A stretch of DNA of 64,000 bases from Flavobacterium fryxellicola (lineage in GTDB: Bacteria > Bacteroidota > Bacteroidia > Flavobacteriales > Flavobacteriaceae), in contig NZ_FRDK01000003.1 in the NCBI RefSeq assembly GCF_900143245.1, positions 124,001 to 188,000 on the forward strand, given 5' to 3'. Made by a program: the position numbers and the translations under genes. Numbering within the stretch: the stretch's first letter is position 1; each line of letters opens with the position of its first letter. The notes under the pieces were generated by a model. That model was not told where the DNA came from. It worked only from the letters and a program-made list of their open reading frames with translations, and ran no database searches. Positions 15,130 through 24,025 of this stretch are shown one piece after another.

Positions 15130-15237
15130 GATTAATAATGTATATTAGCTTTTGTTTAATGTAATTTAATCTTCATCGTTACAACTACACGATCTACTTC
15201 AATATTTTAAATGTAATGTCTTTTTTTTAGAATTTTC

Positions 15238-16764
15238 TCACCCAACCGACTCCAGCTGCATGCTCTTCAATTGCTCTAAATAATCTCTATGATTAGACAA
15301 TCTTGGTATTTTATGTTGACCGCCCAGTTTATTGCGGTCTTTCAGCCAATCGTAAAATAAATGTTTTCGCGCTACGTTTACTATTAACGGATTCAAAGTC
15401 ATGTTGTTAAAGCGTTTCGCCTCATAATCGGAATTGAGAGATTGAATCGATTCATCTAATATTTTTTGAAAAACGGAAATATCGGTAGGATTTTCTTTAA
15501 ACTCAATCATCCATTCGTGAGCGCCTTTCTCTTTGCCTTCCATAAAAATAGGTGCAACGGTATAATCGACCACTTGCGTATTGGTTAGCTTGCAAGCCTT
15601 GGCTATAGCTACATCAGTATTTTCGACCATCAATTCTTCACCAAAAACATTGATATGATGCTTGGTTCTGCCTGTAACCCGAATGCGGTATGGGTTTAAA
15701 GAGGTGAAACGAACCGTATCCCCAATCAAATAACGCCACAAACCGGAATTAGTGGTAATGACCAACGCGTAATTTTTGAATAATTCTACATCTGCTAACC
15801 GAATTACTTTTTGATCCAGTGTCCCAAAAGTATCCATTGGAATAAATTCATAAAAAATGCCGTAATCCAACATCAGTAGTAAATCGCTGGAATTATTAAG
15901 ATCCTGAATCGCAAAAAAGCCCTCGGAGGCATTGTATATTTCGTAGTATTTAAAATCTTTTTTAGGGAGTATTTTTTGAAATTGTTCTCGATAGGGTTCG
16001 AAATTTACGCCTCCGTGAAAATACACTTCTAATTTGGGCCAAATTTCTAGTAAATTTCCTTTTCCTGTATCTTCGAGCATTTTGTTCATTAAAACTAACA
16101 TCCAAGAAGGAACTCCTGCAAAACTCGTTACATTTTCGTTTTTCGTTTCGTGGATTATGGCAGCAATTTTAGTTTCCCATTCGCTCATCAAAGAAATTTT
16201 ATTGCTGGGCGTACTGCTGAACTCCGCCCAAATAGGCATATTTTCAATTAATATCGCTGATAAATCGCCAAAGAACGTATGGTTGTCTTCATAGATTTGA
16301 GAACTTCCACCTAGGCGTAAACTTTTACCAAGAAATAGTTCGGAATCTTCATTGTTATTCAAATACAAACACAATAAATCCTTGCTGCCTTTGTAATGAC
16401 AATCTTCTAAAGCGTCATTACTTACGGGAATAAATTTGCTTTTGGCATTGGTTGTTCCACTGGATTTGGCAAACCATTTTATTGGTGTTTCCCAAAAAAC
16501 GTTTTGTTCTCCTTTACGGGTTCTCTCTATCAGCGGCTGTAATTCTTCGTAGGTAGCAATGGGAACTCGTTCAGCAAAAGTGGCATAGGAATGTATTGAA
16601 GCATAATCATATTCTTTGCCTAAAACAGTGTTTTTGGACGACTGAATCAAATTCATAAGCAATTCCTCCTGAACTTCATTTGGATATTTCAAGAAAAGTT
16701 CGATCTGATGAATTCTTTGCTTAAGAACCCACGAGGCAAACGAATTGATTATGGTTAAAGGCAT
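15238..16764 (-). CDS. GH3 auxin-responsive-promoter family protein (acyl-adenylating fold)
   Basis: The 508-residue protein has the GH3 family layout. The ATP-binding motif SSGTTNAKSKFIPVS lies at 101-115. Later come a YNASEGFF motif in the active-site region and VTGRTKHHINVFGEELMVE in the hinge before the C-terminal lid. GH3 proteins adenylate a carboxylic acid and may join it to an amino acid. The bacterial substrate is not known. A diverged copy of its last 33 codons lies at 10869-10970. Expression is probably independent of the regulators downstream, which have their own promoter. Confidence 0.9.
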   Translation of the reverse strand: MPLTIINSFASWVLKQRIHQIELFLKYPNEVQEELLMNLIQSSKNTVLGKEYDYASIHSYATFAERVPIATYEELQPLIERTRKGEQNVFWETPIKWFAKSSGTTNAKSKFIPVSNDALEDCHYKGSKDLLCLYLNNNEDSELFLGKSLRLGGSSQIYEDNHTFFGDLSAILIENMPIWAEFSSTPSNKISLMSEWETKIAAIIHETKNENVTSFAGVPSWMLVLMNKMLEDTGKGNLLEIWPKLEVYFHGGVNFEPYREQFQKILPKKDFKYYEIYNASEGFFAIQDLNNSSDLLLMLDYGIFYEFIPMDTFGTLDQKVIRLADVELFKNYALVITTNSGLWRYLIGDTVRFTSLNPYRIRVTGRTKHHINVFGEELMVENTDVAIAKACKLTNTQVVDYTVAPIFMEGKEKGAHEWMIEFKENPTDISVFQKILDESIQSLNSDYEAKRFNNMTLNPLIVNVARKHLFYDWLKDRNKLGGQHKIPRLSNHRDYLEQLKSMQLESVG

Positions 16765-16989
16765 TTTTTTGATTTAAGATTTACGATATTAGAGTTGGGA
16801 TTTATCTTTTAGGATTTGAATATCGATTTACAAATACTAACTTTGTCGAAGTATCAAAAATAGTGTTTTTTTGCAAAAAACAATTCTATATCACAGCAAA
16901 GATTTAAACTCAGTAACGGGTGCTGCCAATGGGAATTCTACAAGTGGATCGCTAAATCTAAAATCGTTAATCAACAATATAAAATCACA

Positions 16990-17784
16990 ATGACTTACGA
17001 AGGTGTACTCAAAAAAATGCAAACTGAATTTGGAAATCCAATTCAATATTATCTGGTTTTTAAAAATAGTTTTTTGAATGTAAACCAATTGCTGAACAAA
17101 AACTTAGAAATTAATTTTATAGGATATCAGTGTCTGAATTGCGGAAAAAAGAAAAAAATATTTCGTCAGGGGTTTTGCTATGATTGTTTTTATTCTAGTC
17201 CAGCTGTAGGAGATTGGATTATGAAACCCGAGTTAAGTACGGCGCATCTAGGAATTCAGGATCGAGATTTAGCTTATGAAGAAAAGGTACAACTGCAACC
17301 GCATATTGTCTATCTGGCTTTATCTAGTGAAGTTAAAGTAGGCGTGACCCGCAAAACCCAAATGCCCACCCGATGGATTGATCAGGGCGCAAACGAAGCG
17401 ATATCGATTGTGGAAGTACCCAACCGGTATCTGGCAGGAATAACCGAAGTTGCCTTGAAAAATCATTATGCCGATAAGACTAATTGGAGAAAAATGCTAA
17501 CCAATACCGTGGAGCATGTAGACCTTGTTGTCGAGAGGTTGAAACTGGAAAACTGGATTCCAACCGAAGTTCAGGAATATTTCTATTCTCAAAAAACCGA
17601 CCTCTATCAGATGCACTATCCCGTTTTAGAATATCCAACAAAAGTAACCAGCTTAAGTTTAGACAAAACGCCTCATTTTCAAGGGAAATTATCGGGCATC
17701 AAAGGGCAATATTTACTTTTTGAAGACGGAACAGTTTTTAATGTTCGTGGTTCCGAGGGGTATGTGGTTACTGTCAAAGTATAA
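16990..17784 (+). CDS. DUF2797 family protein with zinc ribbon
   Basis: The 264-residue protein carries a zinc-ribbon-like set of cysteines (48, 51, 63, 66). A central region follows with KVGVTRKTQMPTRWIDQGAN (about 118-137), characteristic of DUF2797. The KVGVTR element recalls GIY-YIG-type folds, and a nucleic-acid-related role has been supposed for the family, but no function is established. It is divergent from the GH3 gene and stands alone. Confidence 0.8.
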   Translation: MTYEGVLKKMQTEFGNPIQYYLVFKNSFLNVNQLLNKNLEINFIGYQCLNCGKKKKIFRQGFCYDCFYSSPAVGDWIMKPELSTAHLGIQDRDLAYEEKVQLQPHIVYLALSSEVKVGVTRKTQMPTRWIDQGANEAISIVEVPNRYLAGITEVALKNHYADKTNWRKMLTNTVEHVDLVVERLKLENWIPTEVQEYFYSQKTDLYQMHYPVLEYPTKVTSLSLDKTPHFQGKLSGIKGQYLLFEDGTVFNVRGSEGYVVTVKV

Positions 17785-17843
17785 GTACATTTATTTTGGC
17801 GTAACCCATTTGAAAAAATAAGAAAAATATTTTTCAAATGGGT

Positions 17844-17922
17844 CGGGTCGTCCGCTGTATCTTTTATGGCTCTCGTTAAAAAACGAGAGCCATAAAAGGA
17901 TGCCGCTTCCACCCCTTACGCG
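17844..17922 (-). repeat. Interspersed hairpin repeat, copy C
   Basis: Read on the minus strand, it starts GCGTAAGGGGTGGAAGCGGC and ends GGACGACCC. Between lies a perfect hairpin: CTTTTATGGCTCTCGTTTTT against its complement. The boundary words match copies A and D. Confidence 0.7.
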
Positions 17923-18020
17923 AGACATGTAACTTAAGAAAATTAGCACTCGCACAAGAAGCATTGTTCTTTGAACCCTATTTCTGATACTTGTGCTCGA
18001 TTAAAAATCACTAAAAATCA

Positions 18021-18059
18021 AAAAAGAGGAATCACAGCTGTTGTGATTCCTCTTTTTGC
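18021..18059. terminator. Bidirectional terminator between convergent genes
   Basis: AAAAGAGGAATCACA and TGTGATTCCTCTTTT form a perfect 15-bp stem around GCTGT, with A and T runs on both sides. It separates the DUF2797 gene from the convergent AsmA-like gene. Confidence 0.85.
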
Positions 18060-18076
18060 TATTTTAAAAAGTCATT

Positions 18077-20689
18077 TTAATTGACTTTGGTCGTATCGAT
18101 TACTTTTTTCTTCTTGTTGAACAATCCATTTAATAAATCAGTAGCTTTTGCCTTAACCTCTTCTTTGGTTGTAGGAGTCGCAGTTTTTGTAGTGTCTCCT
18201 GGCTTTGTATTTTTATTGATGTAATCTGTTAGTGCTGAAGTTCCTTGTTTTACAAGTCTTTCTTTTTGTTGGTTAACAAGTTGCGTTGTGAGTTTAGTTA
18301 CTGCCGTATTAATATCCGTTGTGATCTTAGGATTTGTAAAATTACCTGATAATACAGCATTTATAGGGAAACTTTCTAATTTAGCCGCATCAGCCGCAGA
18401 TAGTTTTGCTATCAGTGCATTCGCTTCTGAACCCAAATATTTAGCAGGAACATCAAATTTTAAATTGTAATTCATGCTTTGGTCAAAACCGTGAGTACCG
18501 CCAACGGTTGCTTTAATATCTTTATATTTGATGTCAAATGGTTTTACATTTACTTTTCCATCTTTGAAAGTAATGGCAGCTTTCAAATCATTCAAATTGA
18601 TTTTGCTGACATCAATGAATTTCAAGTTAGAACCTAAAGCAGTCAGTAAGGTCGAATTACTGGCGTTTACGGTGGTCGATAGTAGTTGTCCTAGTAAATC
18701 TCCAGTAAGCGTTTTTAAATCTGGTGTGAATTCTGTTGCATCCAAATTTCCGTTTAATTTGATGTTTGAGTTCAATCTGCCGTTGATGATTCCTGCGATT
18801 GGTGCAATTTTTTTCAACATATCCAGTTGCGTGAATGACTGCGCAATATCAACCTGGTTTAATTCTAAATCCATAGTAAAAACAGGCGTTTTCCCTTTGG
18901 TAGAAACCGCCCCATTTACGCCAATAGTTCCTCCAAAAATAGATGTTTTTACATTTTCTAATGTCACTTTTTCATCTTTCACGATTAGCTTTCCAGATAC
19001 GTCTTTCAACGTCAAATTGTCGTATAAAACCGTAGTCGCATTTGCGGTAAGCGTACAATTTAGAAAAGCTGGGATTTTCATTGCATCCGGTTTTTTAGCA
19101 GTTGAAGTTCCGTTTTTAGGAGTCTCGCCAGTTGTCATAAAATCATCAACAGCTAGTTGCTTCGAGTCCATGTAGAAGTTTCCTTTTAATTCTTGGTTTC
19201 TAAAAATAAATCCGTAGAAATTCTCTAAAACTCCCGTTACGCTAATGTCACTCTTTCCGGTGGTTGCATTCAGTTGTTTTAAATTAACTTGACTCGGATT
19301 AAATTCTACTAATGCTGTACTAATGTTCATTCCTTTTCCGTTTTCATCCACATAATTAAAACTGGACAAACTCATGGTTCCCGCATTGTTTATATTTTCA
19401 TACTGACTTTTTTCCACGGATTGCATATCAAATTTTGTCGTTACATCGGCCTTTAAAATTCCGGATAGCGGTTTGTCTAACTTTATAGGATATGCCTTAG
19501 AAACATTAGCTAAATTGATGGTGCCTTTTAACACCGCAGCAACAATTGCGTTTTGAGTAATGTTGCTAATAGTCGCCTTAGCATTGAAAACATCTTGGTC
19601 TATTTGAAAAGAAAGTTGGTCTACATTTACATAAGTATCGTTTAAAATGCCAGTTTCATTTACAATTTTAGTGTCAATTATTATATTTTGAACTGTTTTT
19701 GGTAAGTCAGGATATTTGAAGGACGCATTTTTTGAGGCAATTTCGATATTAAATTTTGGAACGCTCGTATCAGAGTACAATCCCTTGGCAAAACCCACAA
19801 CAGTAAAGTCGCCCGTTGTTTTTACGTTGTTTAAGCTCGCTGCATAAGCCGCAGGAATTACCGCTAAGAAATTTTTAAAGGAAGAAGTGGGCGTTTTAAA
19901 TTTTAAATCATAGACTTGACCCGTTTCTACCATTTGAATAAAACCATCAAATTCCAAAGGCAATTGATTAATAAGCGCTTTGTTTTCCTTGAAAGTGTAT
20001 TGACTCTTTGCTAAATCAATGCCTAAAACAGCATCTAAAGTCAAGGAAATATCTTTCATATAATTGACCTTGCCTAAGTCTAACGTGATTTTTGCGGTTG
20101 ATTGAGTTACCAAATCCAGTTTTTGTTTTGTAAAATCACCAATGCCTTCATGGTTTATACTGTCGATTTCCATTTTGATTTTTGATTTTTCATCAAAATA
20201 GCGAAACTTAAAGTTTTCAACATTATAATTCTTAATTTTCAAGGATAAAGGATTGCTCTTGCTACCTTTTTTACCTTCCTTATTTTTTAGAGCGATGTCG
20301 TAATTTCCCAGACCATCTTTGTTAAAAATAATATTGATTAATCCATTTTTAGAAGTAATTGCATCAATAGTAAGCGGTTCATTTTTGTCTTTGAATAATT
20401 CTTTGATGGACATTTTTAAATCTAGCTCGCCTAAGAAAACTAAGGTGTCTCCTTCAAAAGGAGCTTTGTTGATCACAACTAATTGTTTCAACATGACATT
20501 TGCACTAGGAAAGCTTTTTATTAAGCTTAAATCCACATCCGAAAAAGCAACTCGAGCATCTACCTTTTCATTAATAGCTTCCACAATTTTAGCTTTTATT
20601 TGATCCTTAAAAAAGTAAGGAATTGTAAATAATGCGACTAAGAACAGGATAATAAGCGCTCCAATAATTTTTAAAATTGTCTTTAGCAT
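18077..20689 (-). CDS. AsmA-like family envelope protein
   Basis: The 870-residue protein has an N-terminal transmembrane helix (about 5-25), then FKDQIKAKIVEAINEKVDAR and SDVDLSLIKSFPSANV, the typical opening of AsmA/TamB-like proteins. A long beta-rich body follows, and the C-terminal part (about 650-790) carries the AsmA_2-like segment TSALTDY with a charged Lys/Thr-rich tail. Such proteins are anchored in the inner membrane and span the periplasm as bridges for phospholipid transport. The tail KKKKVIDTTKVN is low-complexity. Named function is by family only. Confidence 0.85.
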   Translation of the reverse strand: MLKTILKIIGALIILFLVALFTIPYFFKDQIKAKIVEAINEKVDARVAFSDVDLSLIKSFPSANVMLKQLVVINKAPFEGDTLVFLGELDLKMSIKELFKDKNEPLTIDAITSKNGLINIIFNKDGLGNYDIALKNKEGKKGSKSNPLSLKIKNYNVENFKFRYFDEKSKIKMEIDSINHEGIGDFTKQKLDLVTQSTAKITLDLGKVNYMKDISLTLDAVLGIDLAKSQYTFKENKALINQLPLEFDGFIQMVETGQVYDLKFKTPTSSFKNFLAVIPAAYAASLNNVKTTGDFTVVGFAKGLYSDTSVPKFNIEIASKNASFKYPDLPKTVQNIIIDTKIVNETGILNDTYVNVDQLSFQIDQDVFNAKATISNITQNAIVAAVLKGTINLANVSKAYPIKLDKPLSGILKADVTTKFDMQSVEKSQYENINNAGTMSLSSFNYVDENGKGMNISTALVEFNPSQVNLKQLNATTGKSDISVTGVLENFYGFIFRNQELKGNFYMDSKQLAVDDFMTTGETPKNGTSTAKKPDAMKIPAFLNCTLTANATTVLYDNLTLKDVSGKLIVKDEKVTLENVKTSIFGGTIGVNGAVSTKGKTPVFTMDLELNQVDIAQSFTQLDMLKKIAPIAGIINGRLNSNIKLNGNLDATEFTPDLKTLTGDLLGQLLSTTVNASNSTLLTALGSNLKFIDVSKINLNDLKAAITFKDGKVNVKPFDIKYKDIKATVGGTHGFDQSMNYNLKFDVPAKYLGSEANALIAKLSAADAAKLESFPINAVLSGNFTNPKITTDINTAVTKLTTQLVNQQKERLVKQGTSALTDYINKNTKPGDTTKTATPTTKEEVKAKATDLLNGLFNKKKKVIDTTKVN

Positions 20690-20928
20690 AATTTGATTTT
20701 CTTTATTTTTATATGTTCAGCAAAAATGGTGCCCACTTCCCCACAAAAATAAGCATTATAATTTAAGTGTTTTTATGATTTTGCTAAATAGCATTTCATT
20801 GCTTTCATACTATTTACTTTAATAAGGTCGCCATCTTGATATTTTGAAGGACTGGTGTATTGTTCGTTTTAGATGAAAGTGGTCGGATTCCGGATGCGTT
20901 GTACAGATTGAATATGTGATATTTAATT

Positions 20929-20963
20929 AAAAAATCCGTTCAAATAATTATTTAAACGGATTT
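20929..20963 (-). terminator. Terminator after sppA
   Basis: AAATCCGTTT and its complement form a hairpin followed on the minus strand by a T run. The preceding 240 bases (20690-20928) contain no gene I can support. Confidence 0.65.
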
Positions 20964-20983
20964 TCTGTCGGGTATTCGATTTG

Positions 20984-22744
20984 CTAGTTGATGTTCAATT
21001 CAAACGGCAGTATTGCTTGAATTCCAGCTCGAGTTTGCACTCTTTTGATTTCTTGTAAAATGCGATAATTTTCTTCGCCAATCTCTTCTTTTATAAAAGT
21101 TGCTTTCGATTTTACAAAGGGTAGATTTGCCAATAAATCATTGAAATTTTTCTCATATTCAGGATAATTTTGAGTGCTGTATTTTTTTATTTTAGCTAAA
21201 GACGCTGCTTTCACTATCGCATCATCCAATCCGCCAATTTTATCTACAAGTCCAATTTTAAGTGCTTCTGAACCCGTCCAAACGCGGCCTTGCGCGATAG
21301 CATCAACTTGTGCAAATGTCATTTTTCTACCTTGTGCTACGTGGTTGACAAAAGTTTTGTAAATGTGCTCAACACCTTCTAAAGTAACCGCTTTGAATTT
21401 TTCATCCAAAGGGACAAAGGGACTGTAATTCGCTGAATTTTCGTGTGTTTTAACTTGTTCTGTATAAATTCCGATTTTGGTTGCTAATGGGGTGAAATTA
21501 GGGAGTATGCCAAAAACGCCTATGGAGCCAGTAATGGTATTGGCTTCGGCAAAAATGGTGTTGGCATTACAAGCAATATAATAACCACCTGATGCTGCAT
21601 AATTCCCCATAGAAACGACTATTGGTTTTACTTTTTTAGTCAGCTCAATTTCCCTCCAGATCAAATCGGATGTTAAGGCACTTCCGCCTGGGCTGTCAAT
21701 ACGGAGTACAATTGCTTTTACATTTTTGTTCTTTCTGGCTTCTTGTAACGAGCGACGCATAGAACCTTCCCCAATAACGTTGACATCGCCTTCCCCGCTC
21801 ATGATTTCGCCTTGCGCATAGATAATGGCTATTTCATTAGCGCTATCAAAAGTTTGCGATGTAGTGGCTACTTTTTGAGCATAATCTACAACAGATACGC
21901 TATTGTATTCTTCGTCATTGGCGACTTTAAGTGCTTTTCTGATGGCATTGTGATATACATCTTCATAAGCAATAATATCGACTAATCTTTGACCCTTGGC
22001 CATTTCTGGTGTTCTTGCGAGAAGTCCATTTGCAATTTCATTCAGTTTTATCACGGATATATTTCGGCTTTTAGAAATATCAGCAGTGATCGAATTCCAA
22101 ACGGAATTCAATAAAGCAGTAGTTTGCTCTCTATTAGCATCACTCATTTTATTCTCTAAAAAGGGTTCCACCGCACTTTTATACTTGCCATGACGAATCA
22201 CCTCCATTTTTACGCCTGATTTTTCCTGAAAATCTTTAAAAAACATGATTTCAGATGATAATCCCTTAAAATCCATCTCTCCAACTGGATTTATATAAAT
22301 TGGGCTGGCAACGGAGTTCAAATAATATTCTTTTTGAGAATACGAATTGGCATACGCCATTACAAATTTTCCTGATTTTTTAAAACTTTCTAACGCATCT
22401 CGTAATGCCTTACTTTGTGCCATTCCTAAAGATGAAGCGTTGTTTAAAATAGAAATTCCTTTAATATCGCTATCCGTTTTTGCCTCCTCAATCGCATTGA
22501 TGATATCAATTAGTCCTATTCTTTTATTTTCTGAAAAAATAGTTACCCAAGGATCTTTATATTTTCCGGCATAATCATTTTGAATGTCTTCCAAGTTTAA
22601 TTCAATTACAGAATTGTTTTTTACAACAACACCTTCTGATTCACCACCAAATAGCGCTCCAATGAGTATAATTCCAAAAAAGGACAGCATGAAAAAAACA
22701 AAAATCCCTATAAAAGTCGCTAGTACATTGCCTAAAAATTTCAT
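20984..22744 (-). CDS. sppA: Signal peptide peptidase SppA, long (67K) type
   Basis: The 586-residue protein has an N-terminal transmembrane helix (about 8-33) and two tandem peptidase S49 domains. The catalytic dyad is split between them, as in E. coli: Lys189 in GKYKSAVEPF and Ser385 in GNYAASGGYY. It degrades signal peptides left in the inner membrane. It is divergent from folK, and their starts are about 140 bases apart. Confidence 0.95.
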   Translation of the reverse strand: MKFLGNVLATFIGIFVFFMLSFFGIILIGALFGGESEGVVVKNNSVIELNLEDIQNDYAGKYKDPWVTIFSENKRIGLIDIINAIEEAKTDSDIKGISILNNASSLGMAQSKALRDALESFKKSGKFVMAYANSYSQKEYYLNSVASPIYINPVGEMDFKGLSSEIMFFKDFQEKSGVKMEVIRHGKYKSAVEPFLENKMSDANREQTTALLNSVWNSITADISKSRNISVIKLNEIANGLLARTPEMAKGQRLVDIIAYEDVYHNAIRKALKVANDEEYNSVSVVDYAQKVATTSQTFDSANEIAIIYAQGEIMSGEGDVNVIGEGSMRRSLQEARKNKNVKAIVLRIDSPGGSALTSDLIWREIELTKKVKPIVVSMGNYAASGGYYIACNANTIFAEANTITGSIGVFGILPNFTPLATKIGIYTEQVKTHENSANYSPFVPLDEKFKAVTLEGVEHIYKTFVNHVAQGRKMTFAQVDAIAQGRVWTGSEALKIGLVDKIGGLDDAIVKAASLAKIKKYSTQNYPEYEKNFNDLLANLPFVKSKATFIKEEIGEENYRILQEIKRVQTRAGIQAILPFELNIN

Positions 22745-22882
22745 AATTATATTTTTTTGATAGGTCGTAAAAAACTAGAAAATGTTACATACAGTCGTTT
22801 GGACTTTTCTAGTTTATTTATCAATGCCCGATGCAAATATATTGCTAATTCTAAAATTCTTTTAGTTAATTTGCACCTAATT

Positions 22883-24019
22883 ATGAAATCACAGCATCAG
22901 GTTATTTTATCGATAGGGAGTAATGAAGGCAATCGTTTGGAAAATATCGAGCGCTGCTTAGAATGGATACATCAGGAAGTTGGGACGGTTATCAAAGTTT
23001 CCAGATTGTACGAAACGCCCGCTTGGGGATTTGAAAGTGCTACTTTTTATAATTGCGCATTGGTTTTGCATACTTTTAGCTCCGCAGCTAAAATTCTGAA
23101 CCAGGTGCTGAAAATCGAAAAACGATTGGGGCGTTTGCGAAACACTACACAAGGCTATCAATCCCGCACGATTGATATTGATTTGATTGCATTTGATTTA
23201 GAAATTATTACCACTGAAAAACTCCAAATTCCACATCCGTTAATGCAGAACAGGAATTTTGTATTGCTGCCTGTTCAGGATTTAGCATTGGATTGGAAAC
23301 ATCCCGTTCTTCAAAAAAACATATCGGAATTGATCCTTTTGTCACCAGATGAAAGTGTTTGTACTATTGTGCAGGAGTTGAGACAGCCTTTGCGAAATAT
23401 TCCGCTGGAGCAATTCAATTATGTTGCCTTTGAAGGGAACATTGGAGCGGGGAAAACTACTTTGGCTACAAAAATTTCTGAGGATTTCAATGCGAAAACC
23501 GTGTTAGAACGTTTCGCAGATAATCCATTTTTACCCAAATTTTATAAAGACCAAAATCGATACGCATTTCCACTTGAAATGTCATTTCTGGCAGATAGAT
23601 ACCAGCAATTATCCGATGATTTAGCGCAATTTGATTTGTTTAAAGACTTTCTGGTTGCCGATTATCATATTTTTAAATCGCTGATTTTTGCCAAAATAAC
23701 ATTGGCTGAAGATGAATATCGCTTGTATCGCAATCTATTTGACATCATTTACAGAGAAATGCCAAAGCCAGATTTATATATTTATTTGTATCAGAATTCA
23801 GAACGGCTGTTGCAAAATATAAAGAAACGCGGCAGAAGCTATGAACAAAAAATCCCAGCAGAATATTTAGATAAAATCAATAGTGGTTATCTGGATTATA
23901 TTAAATCACAAACCGATTTGAATGTTTTGATAATTGATGTTTCGGATCGGGATTTTGTAAAAAATCAAGAAGATTATCTTTATATTTTAGAGGAAATACA
24001 AAAGAAAATTAGTAAATAA
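22883..24019 (+). CDS. folK: Fusion of HPPK (FolK) with a deoxynucleoside kinase
   Basis: I place the start at the ATG at 22883 (378 residues). The longer frame from a TTG at 22757 adds non-conserved residues. Residues 1-150 are 6-hydroxymethyl-7,8-dihydropterin pyrophosphokinase (LSIGSNEGNR, YETPAWGF, and the RTIDIDLI metal-binding motif at 95-102) of folate synthesis. Residues 178-378 are a deoxynucleoside kinase with P-loop GNIGAGKTT at 185-193, ADRY and KRGRSYE motifs. The two activities serve different pathways, folate and nucleotide salvage. Both domains look intact. Confidence 0.92.
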   Translation: MKSQHQVILSIGSNEGNRLENIERCLEWIHQEVGTVIKVSRLYETPAWGFESATFYNCALVLHTFSSAAKILNQVLKIEKRLGRLRNTTQGYQSRTIDIDLIAFDLEIITTEKLQIPHPLMQNRNFVLLPVQDLALDWKHPVLQKNISELILLSPDESVCTIVQELRQPLRNIPLEQFNYVAFEGNIGAGKTTLATKISEDFNAKTVLERFADNPFLPKFYKDQNRYAFPLEMSFLADRYQQLSDDLAQFDLFKDFLVADYHIFKSLIFAKITLAEDEYRLYRNLFDIIYREMPKPDLYIYLYQNSERLLQNIKKRGRSYEQKIPAEYLDKINSGYLDYIKSQTDLNVLIIDVSDRDFVKNQEDYLYILEEIQKKISK

Positions 24020-24025
24020 AATATT

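Noticed and set aside
18528..19175. 215-codon frame opposite the AsmA-like gene
   Set aside because: It is antisense to a well-conserved gene, and its composition is the shadow of the opposite frame.
20690..20928. Possible gene remnant above the AsmA-like start
   Set aside because: One short open stretch (YTSPSKYQDGDLIKVNSM) appears in the minus strand, but it has no start, no family and no support at its edges.
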